Shown piece by piece: positions 56,723-64,000 of a stretch of DNA of 64,000 nucleotides. Positions within the stretch are counted from its first letter, which is position 1. Each line of letters opens with the position of its first letter. Where the stretch lies: contig DASRHY010000004.1 in assembly GCA_035650275.1 (NCBI GenBank), positions 11,601 to 75,600 on the forward strand. The letters are read 5' to 3'. A program made the position numbers and the translations under genes. The notes below the pieces were generated by a model that worked only from the letters and a program-made list of their open reading frames with translations, ran no database searches and had not been told where the DNA came from. Origin of the DNA: DASRHY01 sp035650275. Its GTDB lineage: Bacteria; Actinomycetota; Actinomycetes; Propionibacteriales; Kribbellaceae.

Positions 56723-58819
56723 TCAGTTGACCGCCGACACGTTCAGCGACCCAGGTGCCTCGAGCACCGTCAGCCGCTCGTCCTCGACCCGGACCGACAG
56801 CGTGCCGTCGCCGACCCGCAGCCCGCGGACCTCGAGCCGACGCCACGGGAAGGGCCGGACCGGCGCGATCCACAGGTCGCCATGCGGGACGTCCGGTGCG
56901 ATGCCGAGCAGCGCGGTGAGGATCACGGCCGGCGAGGCTGCGGCCCAGGCCTGCGGGCGGCAGGCCAGCGGGTACGGCGTCGGCACCTGCTCGGCGGCCC
57001 GGCCGAGCCCGCCGTACAGCTCGGGCAGCCGGTACCCGAAGCCTTCCGCCGCGGTCACCAGCCCCTCGACGTACGACGCCGCGACGTCGCCGTGGTTCGT
57101 CGCGGCCAGTCCTTCCACCGCCAATGCAGTGTCGTGCGGCCAGACAGTGCCAGTGTGGTAGCCCAGCGGATTGAATCCTTGTGCGTTTGTCGACAAGGTT
57201 CTCAACCCGAACCCGCTGTCCAGTGCGGGCGACGCGAGCTGCTCGGCGACCAGCTGCGCGTCGGTCGGGTCGAGGATGCCGGTACCGAGCAGGTGGCCCA
57301 TGTTCGACGCCGGTCCGGCCACCGGCCGCTTGTCCCCGTCGAGCGCGATCGCCGGGTACCGGCCGTGCTCGTCCTCGACCCAGAACGCAGCCCGGAACCG
57401 GCCTCTCAGCGCCGCCGCCCACTGCAGCCAGGTCACCGCCTCATGCGAGGCGGCGTCACCGAAGGCGCTCAGCAGATCGGCGCCTGCCGTCGCCGCGGCG
57501 TACGCGTAGCCCTGCACCTCGCACAGCGCGATCGGCCCGGCGGCCAGTGTCCCGTCGGGCCACTGGACCGCGTCGGGAGAGTCCTTCCAGCCCTGGTTCG
57601 CCAGCCCGTGCCCGGACTCGTCGAGGTACTCGCCGAACCCGTCGCCGTCGGGGTCGAACGAGTCCCGCAGCCAGTCCAGCGCGGCGCCGACGGCGGGCAT
57701 CAGCGCCGCGACGTCGTCCGCGGGCATACCCCACCGCCAGGCCCGGTGCAGCGTCGACAGCCACAGCGGGGTCGCGTCGTGGGTGCCGTAGTATGCGGGC
57801 GGCAGCACCAGTCCCGCGCCGTGGTCGGCCGTCCTCATCCGCAGCTCGTGCGGGATCTTGCCGGGCTGCTCGGCCGCGTCCACGTCGTCCTTGCTGCCCT
57901 GCCGTCTGGCCAGCGCGCGCAGCGTCCCGGAGGCCAGGCCGGGATCGATGGCGAGCAGCATCGAGGCCGAGATCAGTGAGTCGCGCCCGAACAGGGTCAG
58001 GTACCACGGCGGTCCCGCGCCCAGGTACCGGTCGTGGAGCGCCTCCGGGTCCGCCAGCGTCAGCCCGGCGACGTCGGACAGCGACCGCCGCAGCCAGCGG
58101 GCCACCCGCGGGTCGCTGCACTCGACGACCACCTCGTCCGACCGGTCCACCCGGACCACCGGCGCCTCGATCCGGAAGCCGCTGTCGTCGACCTCGGACG
58201 TGACCCGCACCCAGACCGACGTCTCACCCCGGGCCGGCACCTCGCACGCCCAGACCGCGGCGTCACCGTCCCAGCGCAGCGGCTCGGGTTCGAGCCGCGT
58301 GGTCGCCGACACCCCGTCGCCCGACCAGGCCAGCCCGTCCGCCGATCGCTCGGCCGGTACGACGCCCGACCCGTCCGCCGCCCCGCTGCGCACCTCCGCC
58401 GTACCGGCGAGGTCCGCGCGGAGGAGCACGGTCAGCTCGCACCGCACCGGCTCAGCCGAGCGGTTGACGAGCGTGACCTCCTCGACCAGTCCCTCGGAGG
58501 TGACGGTACGACGCCGGCGCAGCGTCACCGTCGGGTCGTGGCGATCCGCGCCGAGCCAGTCCAGCACCGCGGTGAAGTCGGCCCGTCCCGTGGCCGGCTC
58601 GCCGGACGACAGCGGCTCCGGCCGGCGCCCGTCGACCAGCACCTCGAACAGCGACAGCACCCGCCGGTCGCGCGCGAACACCCCGTGCACACCACCGGTG
58701 GTGATCTGACCGCTGGGTGCGGACAGCACCACCCACGGCGCCGCGACGGACACCACCAGATCGTGCAGGTACGGCGGCCTGTGTTCAGTCAGCACGGGCA
58801 CGAGCCTACTGACGTGCAA
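56723..58819 (-). CDS. Glycogen-debranching-like glycosidase (amylo-alpha-1,6-glucosidase family)
   Basis: A 698-aa (or 692-aa) protein. The N-terminal beta-sandwich domain (GDE_N_bis type) begins PPYLHDLVVSVAAPWVVLSA with VHGVFARDRRVLSLFEVLVD. It is followed by an (alpha/alpha)6 barrel with WYLTLFGRDSLISASML, NQGWKDSPDAVQWPDG and GYHTGTVWPHDTALAVEG, carrying the acidic catalytic residues. It is predicted to be cytosolic and act on glycogen or trehalose-type glycans. TTG at 58819 or the in-frame GTG at 58801 are both possible starts; neither has a clear RBS. Confidence 0.87.
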   Translation of the reverse strand: MHVSRLVPVLTEHRPPYLHDLVVSVAAPWVVLSAPSGQITTGGVHGVFARDRRVLSLFEVLVDGRRPEPLSSGEPATGRADFTAVLDWLGADRHDPTVTLRRRRTVTSEGLVEEVTLVNRSAEPVRCELTVLLRADLAGTAEVRSGAADGSGVVPAERSADGLAWSGDGVSATTRLEPEPLRWDGDAAVWACEVPARGETSVWVRVTSEVDDSGFRIEAPVVRVDRSDEVVVECSDPRVARWLRRSLSDVAGLTLADPEALHDRYLGAGPPWYLTLFGRDSLISASMLLAIDPGLASGTLRALARRQGSKDDVDAAEQPGKIPHELRMRTADHGAGLVLPPAYYGTHDATPLWLSTLHRAWRWGMPADDVAALMPAVGAALDWLRDSFDPDGDGFGEYLDESGHGLANQGWKDSPDAVQWPDGTLAAGPIALCEVQGYAYAAATAGADLLSAFGDAASHEAVTWLQWAAALRGRFRAAFWVEDEHGRYPAIALDGDKRPVAGPASNMGHLLGTGILDPTDAQLVAEQLASPALDSGFGLRTLSTNAQGFNPLGYHTGTVWPHDTALAVEGLAATNHGDVAASYVEGLVTAAEGFGYRLPELYGGLGRAAEQVPTPYPLACRPQAWAAASPAVILTALLGIAPDVPHGDLWIAPVRPFPWRRLEVRGLRVGDGTLSVRVEDERLTVLEAPGSLNVSAVN

Positions 58820-58826
58820 CAGTAGG
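58805..58826. promoter_or_regulatory. Inverted repeat CCTACTG-N8-CAGTAGG between divergent genes
   Basis: Exact 7-bp arms separated by 8 nt lie in the narrow gap between the glycosidase and the DUF456 gene. If the glycosidase starts at TTG 58819 the repeat lies inside it; if it starts at GTG 58801 the repeat is fully intergenic and next to the RBS of the plus-strand gene. An operator or mRNA hairpin is possible. Confidence 0.35.
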
Positions 58827-58831
58827 CGGCT

Positions 58832-59314
58832 GTGAACACGTTCGCACTGGTTCTGGTCGGCATCGCGATCGCGGTCGGCATCGTCGGCATCGTGATCCCG
58901 GTGCTGCCCGGGTCCCTGCTCAGCCTGGCCGCGATCTTCGTCTGGGCCCTGGAGGAGCAGTCCACGACCGGCTGGACCGTGCTGGCAATCGCGGTCGCGC
59001 TGATCGGTGCCAGCCAGGTGGTCAAGTACGTCGTGCCCGAGCGGAAGCTGCGCGATGCCGGCGTACCCCGGCGCTCGACGGTCATCGGAGTGCTGCTCGC
59101 GATCATCGGCTTCTTCGTGATCCCGGTGGTCGGGATGTTCATCGGGTTCCCGCTCGGCGTGTTCCTCAGCGAGCGGCAGCGGCTAGGCGAGACCGGCCGC
59201 GCCTGGGAGTCGACCAAGCACGCGCTGCGTGCCACCGGACTGTCGATCCTGATCGAGCTGCTCGGCACGCTGCTGGCCGCCGGTCTCTGGCTCGCGGCCG
59301 TGCTCTGGTTCTGA
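58832..59314 (+). CDS. DUF456 family membrane protein
   Basis: A 160-aa protein with four predicted membrane helices in a glycine-rich arrangement: IVGIVIPVLPGSLLSLAAIF in the first pair and GVLLAIIGFFVIPVVGMFIG in the second, typical of DUF456. Function unknown. GTG start at 58832, directly after AGGCGG. Confidence 0.85.
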   Translation: MNTFALVLVGIAIAVGIVGIVIPVLPGSLLSLAAIFVWALEEQSTTGWTVLAIAVALIGASQVVKYVVPERKLRDAGVPRRSTVIGVLLAIIGFFVIPVVGMFIGFPLGVFLSERQRLGETGRAWESTKHALRATGLSILIELLGTLLAAGLWLAAVLWF

Positions 59315-59330
59315 CCGGCGAGACAGCGAC

Positions 59331-59370
59331 TGCCAGGGTTTTGCCAGGTTCGCCGCAGGCTCGTCTCAGA
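59331..59370 (+). promoter_or_regulatory. Response-regulator box array with 11-bp periodicity upstream of the DUF5666-like gene
   Basis: TGCCAGG (59331), TGCCAGG (59342), CCGCAGG (59353) and TCTCAGA (59364) start exactly 11 bp apart. A CAG core recurs in each. OmpR/PhoB regulators bind tandem sites with 11-bp spacing. The array is 68-107 bp upstream of ATG 59438, and a matching set lies before the two-component gene pair (59991). Confidence 0.55.
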
Positions 59371-59437
59371 TCCGCGCGCCACGGTGGGAAGTAGCCGGGC
59401 CGAGCCGTGCCCGGGGAGCGACCACGGAGGCATACGC

Positions 59438-59986
59438 ATGACGTCGAACGACCAGAAGCCCAACCATCGCTGGCGGATCGCCGGCACTGTCGCGGCGGTC
59501 GTGGCGATCACCGCTGTGGGCGGCGCGGCCTGGGCGACCGGGCTGGGGCTCGCCGACCCCACGCCATCACCGTCCGCGTCACCGTCCCAGTCACCGAGTA
59601 CGCCGCAGGAGCCGGGCCGCGAGCGCGGTCCGGGCAAACACGAGATGTTCGGGTTCGGCATCGGCGGTGCGCTGCACGGCGAGTTCACGGTCGAGAAGGA
59701 GGGCGGCGGCTACCAGACCGTGGCGACCCAGCGCGGCGAGGTCACCGCGGTCAGCAAGGAGTCCCTGACGGTGAAGAGCGAGGACGGCTACAGCCGGACC
59801 TACACCCTCACCGAGGACACGCTGGTGAACGCCGCCCGCGACGGCATCGACGACGTGAAGACCGGCAACACCGTCACCGTGTTCGCGACCGTTGCCGACG
59901 ACAAGGCCACCGCCGTCAGCGTGAACGACGGCACCGTCCGCGACGCCGCCCGGGAACGCTGGGGCTTCAAGCGCGGCCCCCGCTGA
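59438..59986 (+). CDS. Membrane-anchored or secreted DUF5666-like protein
   Basis: A 182-aa protein. A hydrophobic segment (IAGTVAAVVAITAVGGAAWA, about residues 15-35) acts as a signal or anchor, followed by a Pro/Ser linker (PTPSPSASPSQSPSTPQ). A beta-rich domain follows with QRGEVTAVSKESLTVKSEDG and TGNTVTVFATVADDKATAV, the OB-fold-like DUF5666 pattern. It is probably a cell-surface protein. RBS GGAGG sits 7 nt before ATG 59438. It stands between repeat arrays and the two-component genes, so it is the likely target of that system. Confidence 0.78.
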   Translation: MTSNDQKPNHRWRIAGTVAAVVAITAVGGAAWATGLGLADPTPSPSASPSQSPSTPQEPGRERGPGKHEMFGFGIGGALHGEFTVEKEGGGYQTVATQRGEVTAVSKESLTVKSEDGYSRTYTLTEDTLVNAARDGIDDVKTGNTVTVFATVADDKATAVSVNDGTVRDAARERWGFKRGPR

Positions 59987-59990
59987 GGTT

Positions 59991-60007
59991 TCACAGCCGA
60001 CTCACAG
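59991..60007 (+). promoter_or_regulatory. Second repeat pair TCACAG-N5-TCACAG upstream of the response regulator
   Basis: TCACAG at 59991-59996 and 60002-60007 are exact copies with 11-bp spacing. Weaker CAG-containing steps continue at about 60013. The pair is 46-62 bp before ATG 60053, where an autoregulated OmpR-type promoter would carry its boxes. Confidence 0.55.
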
Positions 60008-60052
60008 GAAAGGGCCAGCCCGCGCACGGGCAGGGCGCGCAGACTAGGGGCC

Positions 60053-60754
60053 ATGAGCGCGCACCTGCTCGTCGTGGACGACGAGCCGAACATCGTCGAG
60101 CTGCTGTCGGCGAGCCTGCGGTTCGCCGGGTACGACGTCAGCACGGCGGCCAACGGCAGCGAGGCACTCCGCAAGGCCAAGGAGGTCGACCCGGACCTGG
60201 TCGTGCTGGACGTGATGATGCCCGGTCTGGACGGCTTCGACGTGGTCCGCCGGCTGCGGGCCGAGGACCGGCACGTGCCGGTGCTGTTCCTGACCGCGCG
60301 GGATGCGGTCGAGGACAAGGTCAAGGGCCTGCAGACCGGCGGCGACGACTACGTGACGAAGCCGTTCAGCCTGGACGAGCTGGTCGCCCGGGTCCGCGCG
60401 CTGCTGCGCCGGTCCGGGCACCGTGAGCAGGCCGAGCCGGACGCCGCGGTGCTGCGGTACGCGGACCTCGAGCTGAACGAGGACTCCTACGAGGTCTTCA
60501 AGGCCGGCGAGCCGGTGCAGTTGTCGCTGACCGAGTTCAAGCTGCTGCGCTGCCTGCTGGAGAACGCCGAGCGGGTGCTGTCCAAGGGCCAGATCCTCTC
60601 CGCGGTCTGGAACTACGACTTCGCCGGTGACGCCGGCGTGGTCGAGTCGTACATCTCCTACCTGCGCCGCAAGGTGGACACCGGCGACCAGAAGCTGCTG
60701 CACACGGTCCGCGGGGTCGGCTACGTGCTGCGCACCCCTCGCGGGACGGGCTGA
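60053..60754 (+). CDS. OmpR/PhoB-family response regulator (TrcR-like)
   Basis: A 233-aa regulator. Receiver: LLVVDDEPNIVELLSASLRF, phospho-Asp in PDLVVLDVMMPGLDG, conserved Lys in DDYVTKPFSL. Winged helix: LSLTEFKLLRCLLENAERVL and VVESYISYLRRKVD. It shares a one-base overlap with the kinase. It probably controls its own operon and the upstream DUF5666-like gene through 11-bp repeats. Confidence 0.92.
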   Translation: MSAHLLVVDDEPNIVELLSASLRFAGYDVSTAANGSEALRKAKEVDPDLVVLDVMMPGLDGFDVVRRLRAEDRHVPVLFLTARDAVEDKVKGLQTGGDDYVTKPFSLDELVARVRALLRRSGHREQAEPDAAVLRYADLELNEDSYEVFKAGEPVQLSLTEFKLLRCLLENAERVLSKGQILSAVWNYDFAGDAGVVESYISYLRRKVDTGDQKLLHTVRGVGYVLRTPRGTG

Positions 60755-62220
60755 TGGCCGTGCCGACCGTGGCCCGGCCGCCGGCCCGCTTCACCGACCG
60801 CTGGCCGCTGCGCGTGACACTCGTGCTCGCGCTGCTGGCCCTGGTCACGGCCGCCCTGCTGGCATCCGGGCTCACCGCCACGGCACTGCTGCGCGGGTAC
60901 CTGGTCGACCGGATCGACAGCCAGCTGCACGAGGCCGCGCCGGGGATCAGCTCGCCGCAGAACTTCCGGCCGTGGGCGCGCGAGGGCAGGCTCGGCGGGC
61001 CGCCACTGCCGAGCAACTTCTACGTGCAGTACAGCAAGGTCGACGGCAGTGGCCGGGAAGGGTTCAAGCAGACCCCGCGGGAGACCTCGTCCGCGCCCGA
61101 GCTGCCCGTGCTCACCCTCGACCAGGTGAAGGACAAGGGCCCGACCCCGTTCACGGTGGACGACAGTGCCGGCGGCGCGCCCTGGCGGGTGCTCGCCGTA
61201 CCGCTGCGGAACGACAACGGCTCGGTGATGATCGCGCAGAGCCTGGCCGACGTGAATCAGACCGTGCAGCGCCTGGTCGGCGTCGAGATAGCGGTCGGCG
61301 TGATCCTGCTCGTGCTGCTCGCCGGCGTCGGGTCGTACGTCGTACGCCGCAGCCTGCGCGGCCTCGAGGACGTGGAGAACACGGCGGTGGCGATCGCCGG
61401 GGGCGACCTGAGCCGGCGGGTCCCGGAACGCGACCCGCGCACCGAGGTAGGCCGGCTGTCGGGTGCGTTGAACCAGATGCTCGGCCAGATCGAGACCGCG
61501 TTCGCCGAGCGCACCGCGTCGGAGACGTCGGCCCGCCGCTCCGAGGACCGGATGCGCCGGTTCGTCGCCGACGCGAGCCACGAGCTGCGGACCCCGCTGA
61601 CCTCGATCCGCGGTTTCGCCGAGCTGGCCCGGCAACGCGGCGGCGAGGTGGAGCCCGCGACGATGCGCAGGATCGAGGAGGAGGCGAAGCGGATGGGCCT
61701 GCTCGTCGACGACCTGCTGCTGCTCGCCCGGCTGGACCAGCAGCGCCCGCTGACCCGGCGGCCCGTCGACCTGCTCGGCCTGGCCGGAGACGCCGTGCAC
61801 GACGCCCGCGCCGTACAGCCGGACCGGCAGGTCGCGCTCGAGATCCTGCCCGACTCGGTCGCGCCGGTGGTCACCGGTGACGAGGCCAGGCTGCGGCAGG
61901 TGCTCGGCAACCTGATGAGCAACGCCCTGCACCACACCCCGGTGGACGCGCCGGTCACGGTCGCGGTCGGTACGGCGGACGGCGCCGCCCTGGTCGCCGT
62001 CCGCGACTCCGGCCCCGGCCTCACGCCGGAGCAGAAGTCGCGGGTGTTCGAACGCTTCTACCGCGCCGACACCGCGCGCACCCGCGCGACCGGCGGCTCC
62101 GGCCTCGGGCTGTCCATCGTGGCCGCCCTGGTCGCCGCCCACCACGGCACCGTCGATGTCACCGACTCCCCCGGCCGCGGTACGACGTTCACGGTCCGCC
62201 TGCCGCTGGCGGCTGCCTGA
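60754..62220 (+). CDS. Sensor histidine kinase (TrcS-like)
   Basis: A 488-aa kinase. Two membrane helices (about 20-45 and 175-196) flank a 130-residue extracytoplasmic sensor. They are followed by a HAMP linker (RSLRGLEDVENTAVAIAGGD), the phospho-acceptor His276 in FVADASHELRTPLTSIRG, and the ATPase with NLMSNALHHTPVDA, VRDSGPGLTP and ATGGSGLGLSIVAALVA. Unlike the 34.7-kb kinase, it has a real external sensing domain. Confidence 0.92.
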   Translation: MAVPTVARPPARFTDRWPLRVTLVLALLALVTAALLASGLTATALLRGYLVDRIDSQLHEAAPGISSPQNFRPWAREGRLGGPPLPSNFYVQYSKVDGSGREGFKQTPRETSSAPELPVLTLDQVKDKGPTPFTVDDSAGGAPWRVLAVPLRNDNGSVMIAQSLADVNQTVQRLVGVEIAVGVILLVLLAGVGSYVVRRSLRGLEDVENTAVAIAGGDLSRRVPERDPRTEVGRLSGALNQMLGQIETAFAERTASETSARRSEDRMRRFVADASHELRTPLTSIRGFAELARQRGGEVEPATMRRIEEEAKRMGLLVDDLLLLARLDQQRPLTRRPVDLLGLAGDAVHDARAVQPDRQVALEILPDSVAPVVTGDEARLRQVLGNLMSNALHHTPVDAPVTVAVGTADGAALVAVRDSGPGLTPEQKSRVFERFYRADTARTRATGGSGLGLSIVAALVAAHHGTVDVTDSPGRGTTFTVRLPLAAA

Positions 62221-62230
62221 CCTCCTCGGA

Positions 62231-62905
62231 CTAGCGGTACAACAGCGCCCGTTCGGCGACCGTCCAGGCGGTCGAGGTGAGCAGGTACAGCCCCGCCGCG
62301 AGCGGTACGAAGGCCGCAGTCAGCACGGTGCCGTACGGCAGCAGACGCAGCACCCGTGGCGTACTGATGCCGGTCTCGGCCGCGCGGCGGGACTGCCAGC
62401 GGACACTGAACCAGGCCACCACCGCCAGCAGTACGGCCAGGCCGATGAACACCGGCGTCCCCGACAGCAGTGGCCAGTGCAGGCCGATCGGCGCGCCGAA
62501 CAGGGAGCCGGCCAGCAGCGCGTTGGGATGCCCGGCGATCGTGGCGGCCGAGAACAGCCGGTACAGCACCCAGAAGAACGGCAGCTGCGTCAGCATCGGC
62601 AGGCATCCGACGAACAGCGACGAGCCGGTCTCGGTCTGCAGCTTCGCGATCTCGCGCCGCAGTCGCTCCGGGTCGTTCGGGTGCCGCTGCTGCAGCTCGG
62701 AGATCCGCGGCATCAGGACTGCGCGAGCCCGTTCGCCGCGCACCGCGGCCCGGCTGAACGGATGCAGCAGCAGCCGTATGACGACGGTGAAGATCACGAT
62801 CGCGACCGGAACAGCAACCGGACCGGCGAACGGTTCGATGAGTGACGACATCGCAGTGACGAGGTGGTACGCGCCCGACACGGGCAGGTCGAACAGATCA
62901 GACAT
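62231..62905 (-). CDS. yidC: YidC/Oxa1-family membrane protein insertase (secondary copy)
   Basis: A 224-aa membrane insertase core of about five helices. The conserved groove arginine is in FTVVIRLLLHPFS, the cytoplasmic hairpin in ELQQRHPNDPERLRREIAKL, followed by GCLPMLTQLPFFWVLYRLFS. It lacks a lipobox and is shorter than the main YidC near the origin, so it is likely a specialised paralogue. Start ATG 62905; 69 bp after the DUF6412 gene, which suggests joint function. Confidence 0.88.
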   Translation of the reverse strand: MSDLFDLPVSGAYHLVTAMSSLIEPFAGPVAVPVAIVIFTVVIRLLLHPFSRAAVRGERARAVLMPRISELQQRHPNDPERLRREIAKLQTETGSSLFVGCLPMLTQLPFFWVLYRLFSAATIAGHPNALLAGSLFGAPIGLHWPLLSGTPVFIGLAVLLAVVAWFSVRWQSRRAAETGISTPRVLRLLPYGTVLTAAFVPLAAGLYLLTSTAWTVAERALLYR

Positions 62906-62974
62906 GAGCAGCACTCCACAAGGGCTCGCTGGAAAGAGGGAGGGTGGGAGTGGCTGCGTGAGACTACCGTGAGA

Positions 62975-63250
62975 CTACGCAGCCGGGCTGCGCAGTCCAG
63001 GAGCACGTGGACGCGGACGTCCGGGCGCGTCGGGGTCGCGGAGGCGGAGGTAGGCGGCGCCGCGGGACCGGTCCCGCAGCGCGGTGGCCCGGCTGAGCGC
63101 CGGTGAGGTCGCCAGCACCAGCTGGACGCCGACGGCGCGAGCGGTGAGCAGCGCCACCAGTAGGCCGGCGGCCAGCACGGCCGTGAACGCCACCAGCGTC
63201 AGGCCGGAGTCGAACGCGGGGAAGGCCGACTGCATCAGCGTCGTCAGCAT
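62975..63250 (-). CDS. DUF6412 family small membrane protein
   Basis: A 91-aa protein with one or two hydrophobic segments (SGLTLVAFTAVLAAGLLVALL) and a basic tail with ALRDRSRGAAYLRLRDPDAP. The YidC-adjacent position and composition match DUF6412. Function unknown; possibly a YidC client or partner. GGGAGG lies 4 nt before ATG 63250. Confidence 0.75.
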   Translation of the reverse strand: MLTTLMQSAFPAFDSGLTLVAFTAVLAAGLLVALLTARAVGVQLVLATSPALSRATALRDRSRGAAYLRLRDPDAPGRPRPRAPGLRSPAA

Positions 63251-63658
63251 CCGGCCTCCCTTCGGGTCAGTTCAGTCGAGGTAGTCGCGCACTAGGGGTG
63301 CGTGAACGCTGTGCAGCTGACGCTCACAGACGTACAGATCAGGAGCGGTGTGGGGCGAAATATCTTGGACTGAGGCTGGGGGCCCCATGACCACATCATC
63401 GCAAGTCCCGACCAGCCGCGCCACAGGCAAGAAGTGAGCCGCCCTCTCGACTCCGACCCGACGACCTGCGCATTACCAAGGACCGTTGTCGAGCCGAGGT
63501 CGAACAGCTTCTTGATCTCGACAACGGTGAGTGGGATCAGTCCGAGGTCGGCTGGTGGTGGCCTGGGGCGGGTCGTTGGGGTGCCGGTAGCGGTTGGGTG
63601 CTTTGCGTGGGCCTGGGCACGGTGACGGCGCAGACGCCAGTAAAGCCAGATCCGGCAG
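63251..63658. other. Gene-poor stretch between DUF6412 and the tRNA fragment
   Basis: About 400 bp with no intact gene. Composition is less G/C-rich than the coding DNA. The left part (63251-63430) shows nothing I can identify. The right part (63487-63657, minus strand) may be the tail of a transposase gene (next entry). Confidence 0.5.
63487..63657 (-). pseudogene. Possible C-terminal remnant of a DDE transposase
   Basis: The minus-strand frame reads WLYWRLRRHRAQAHAKHPTA and, about 25 residues on, LGLIPLTVVEIKKLFDLG. The combination of a Trp/Arg/His-rich helix and a PLT-EI-LF segment is reminiscent of the C-termini of actinomycete DDE (IS4/IS701-like) transposases. It is short and disrupted, with no inverted repeats seen, so the call is weak. 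Confidence 0.25.
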
Positions 63659-63701
63659 TGCGGGCGTAGAGGATTCGAACCTCCGACCTTCTGATCCGTA
63701 G
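63659..63701 (-). other. 3' half of a tRNA-Arg(ACG): probable integration site
   Basis: On the minus strand the sequence starts CTACGGA (anticodon loop, anticodon ACG), then TCAGA (3' anticodon stem), AGGTC (variable loop), GGAGG-TTCGAAT-CCTCT (T arm, 5 pairs including one G-U) and ACGCCCGC (acceptor strand). No 5' half precedes it: the bases before CTACGGA belong to the ClC gene and do not pair with TCAGA. A truncated tRNA of this shape, beginning in the anticodon loop, is the standard att core of tyrosine-integrase elements. Confidence 0.6.
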
Positions 63702-64000
63702 GCGGGCCAGAGGCGCCGCTGATGGCACTGGCCGGCGGCGTGGCCGTCTTCCTCATCCGGTTGTCCCGCAGACAGATGCCCGGCCAGGCCACCCAGGTGC
63801 TCGGGGCCGCAGCCAGCTTCGCGGCACTGTCCACCGTCTTCGGTTCGCCAATCATCGGAGCGGTAATCGTCCTGGAGGCCGCCGGGCTTGCCGGCGCAAC
63901 AATGACCGTGGTCATGCCGCCTGGCCTGATCGCCGCAGGCGTCGGATCGCTGCTATTCGTGGGCATCGGTTCACTGACCGGACTGAGTGCCGAGTCATAC
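63701..64000 (+). pseudogene. ClC-type chloride channel, N-terminally truncated (runs off the window)
   Basis: The frame reads GGPEAPLMALAGG at the junction (GPEAP is the selectivity-region motif of this ClC subgroup), then GAAASFAALSTVFGSPIIGA, ending LTGLSAESY at the window edge. About the first half of a ClC protein is missing, and the frame is closed by TGA at 63692 just upstream, inside the tRNA fragment. An ATG at 63722 exists but could only give a partial channel. The gene was therefore probably cut by the recombination that left the tRNA half. Confidence 0.6.

Overview
The window is about 64 kb of very GC-rich DNA (strong G/C third-position bias, frequent GTG and a few TTG starts, ATGA/GTGA-coupled operons). 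It is clearly from an actinomycete. The gene families and their order (ferrochelatase, sepH, sulfurtransferase/thymidine kinase, DUF5998, Pat acetyltransferase, topoisomerase IV subunits, DUF7455) resemble the chromosomal core of Streptomyces and of Propionibacteriales such as Kribbella or Nocardioides. A Kribbella-like genome is my best guess; this is an inference, not something the sequence proves.

Layout. 1-13.3 kb: housekeeping block (inositol monophosphatase start, ferrochelatase, MFS, UPF0126 channel, FtsZ regulator SepH). It is interrupted at about 4.3-8.5 kb by accessory genes (an unrecognised 143-aa protein, a 999-aa LuxR/ATPase regulator and the decayed tail of a TROVE/vWA gene). 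It then continues as a leftward operon of sulfurtransferase, thymidine kinase, alkaline-phosphatase-fold hydrolase and DUF5998, with a P1 peptidase and a DUF1761 protein upstream. 13.5-20.1 kb: the bifunctional GNAT/acyl-CoA-ligase acetyltransferase (Pat type) diverges from an acyl-CoA synthetase, followed by a FetB-type permease and small proteins. 20.2-23.3 kb: two tandem paralogues fuse a SigE-like sigma module to a membrane anchor and an extracytoplasmic domain. 23.4-30.9 kb: parC, an LprG-type lipoprotein with its Rv1410/P55-type MFS exporter, an FAD oxidoreductase, a sucrase-ferredoxin-like protein and a beta-carbonic anhydrase.

30.9-41.5 kb: accessory genes (RibD-C/DHFR-like protein, VOC protein, PIN toxin/antitoxin), then methylthioadenosine phosphorylase, a nucleotide-sugar epimerase, a two-component system, and a divergent glycosyltransferase operon that includes a glycosyltransferase/methyltransferase fusion. 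A secreted M28 peptidase follows. 41.6-49.5 kb: an XRE-cupin regulator diverges from a tightly coupled seven-gene catabolic operon (M24 protein, E1 alpha/beta, amidohydrolase, bicupin, atypical SDR, HIBADH-like dehydrogenase) whose substrate I cannot name. 49.7-62.2 kb: drug-efflux MFS, YjbR protein, parE, DUF7455, a MocR regulator with a divergent LysE exporter, a glycogen-debranching-like enzyme, DUF456, and a secreted DUF5666-like protein followed by its probable two-component system.

62.2-64.0 kb: a second YidC with DUF6412, then a degenerate end. That end holds the 3' half of a tRNA-Arg (anticodon ACG) abutting the middle of a truncated ClC channel gene, plus a possible transposase tail: the signature of an integration or recombination junction.

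Features most worth following up: the sigma/membrane/sensor fusions, the uncharacterised E1-M24-amidohydrolase operon, the 11-bp-periodic repeats in front of both the DUF5666-like gene and its response regulator, the LprG-P55 pair in a probable non-mycolate organism, and the tRNA/ClC junction.
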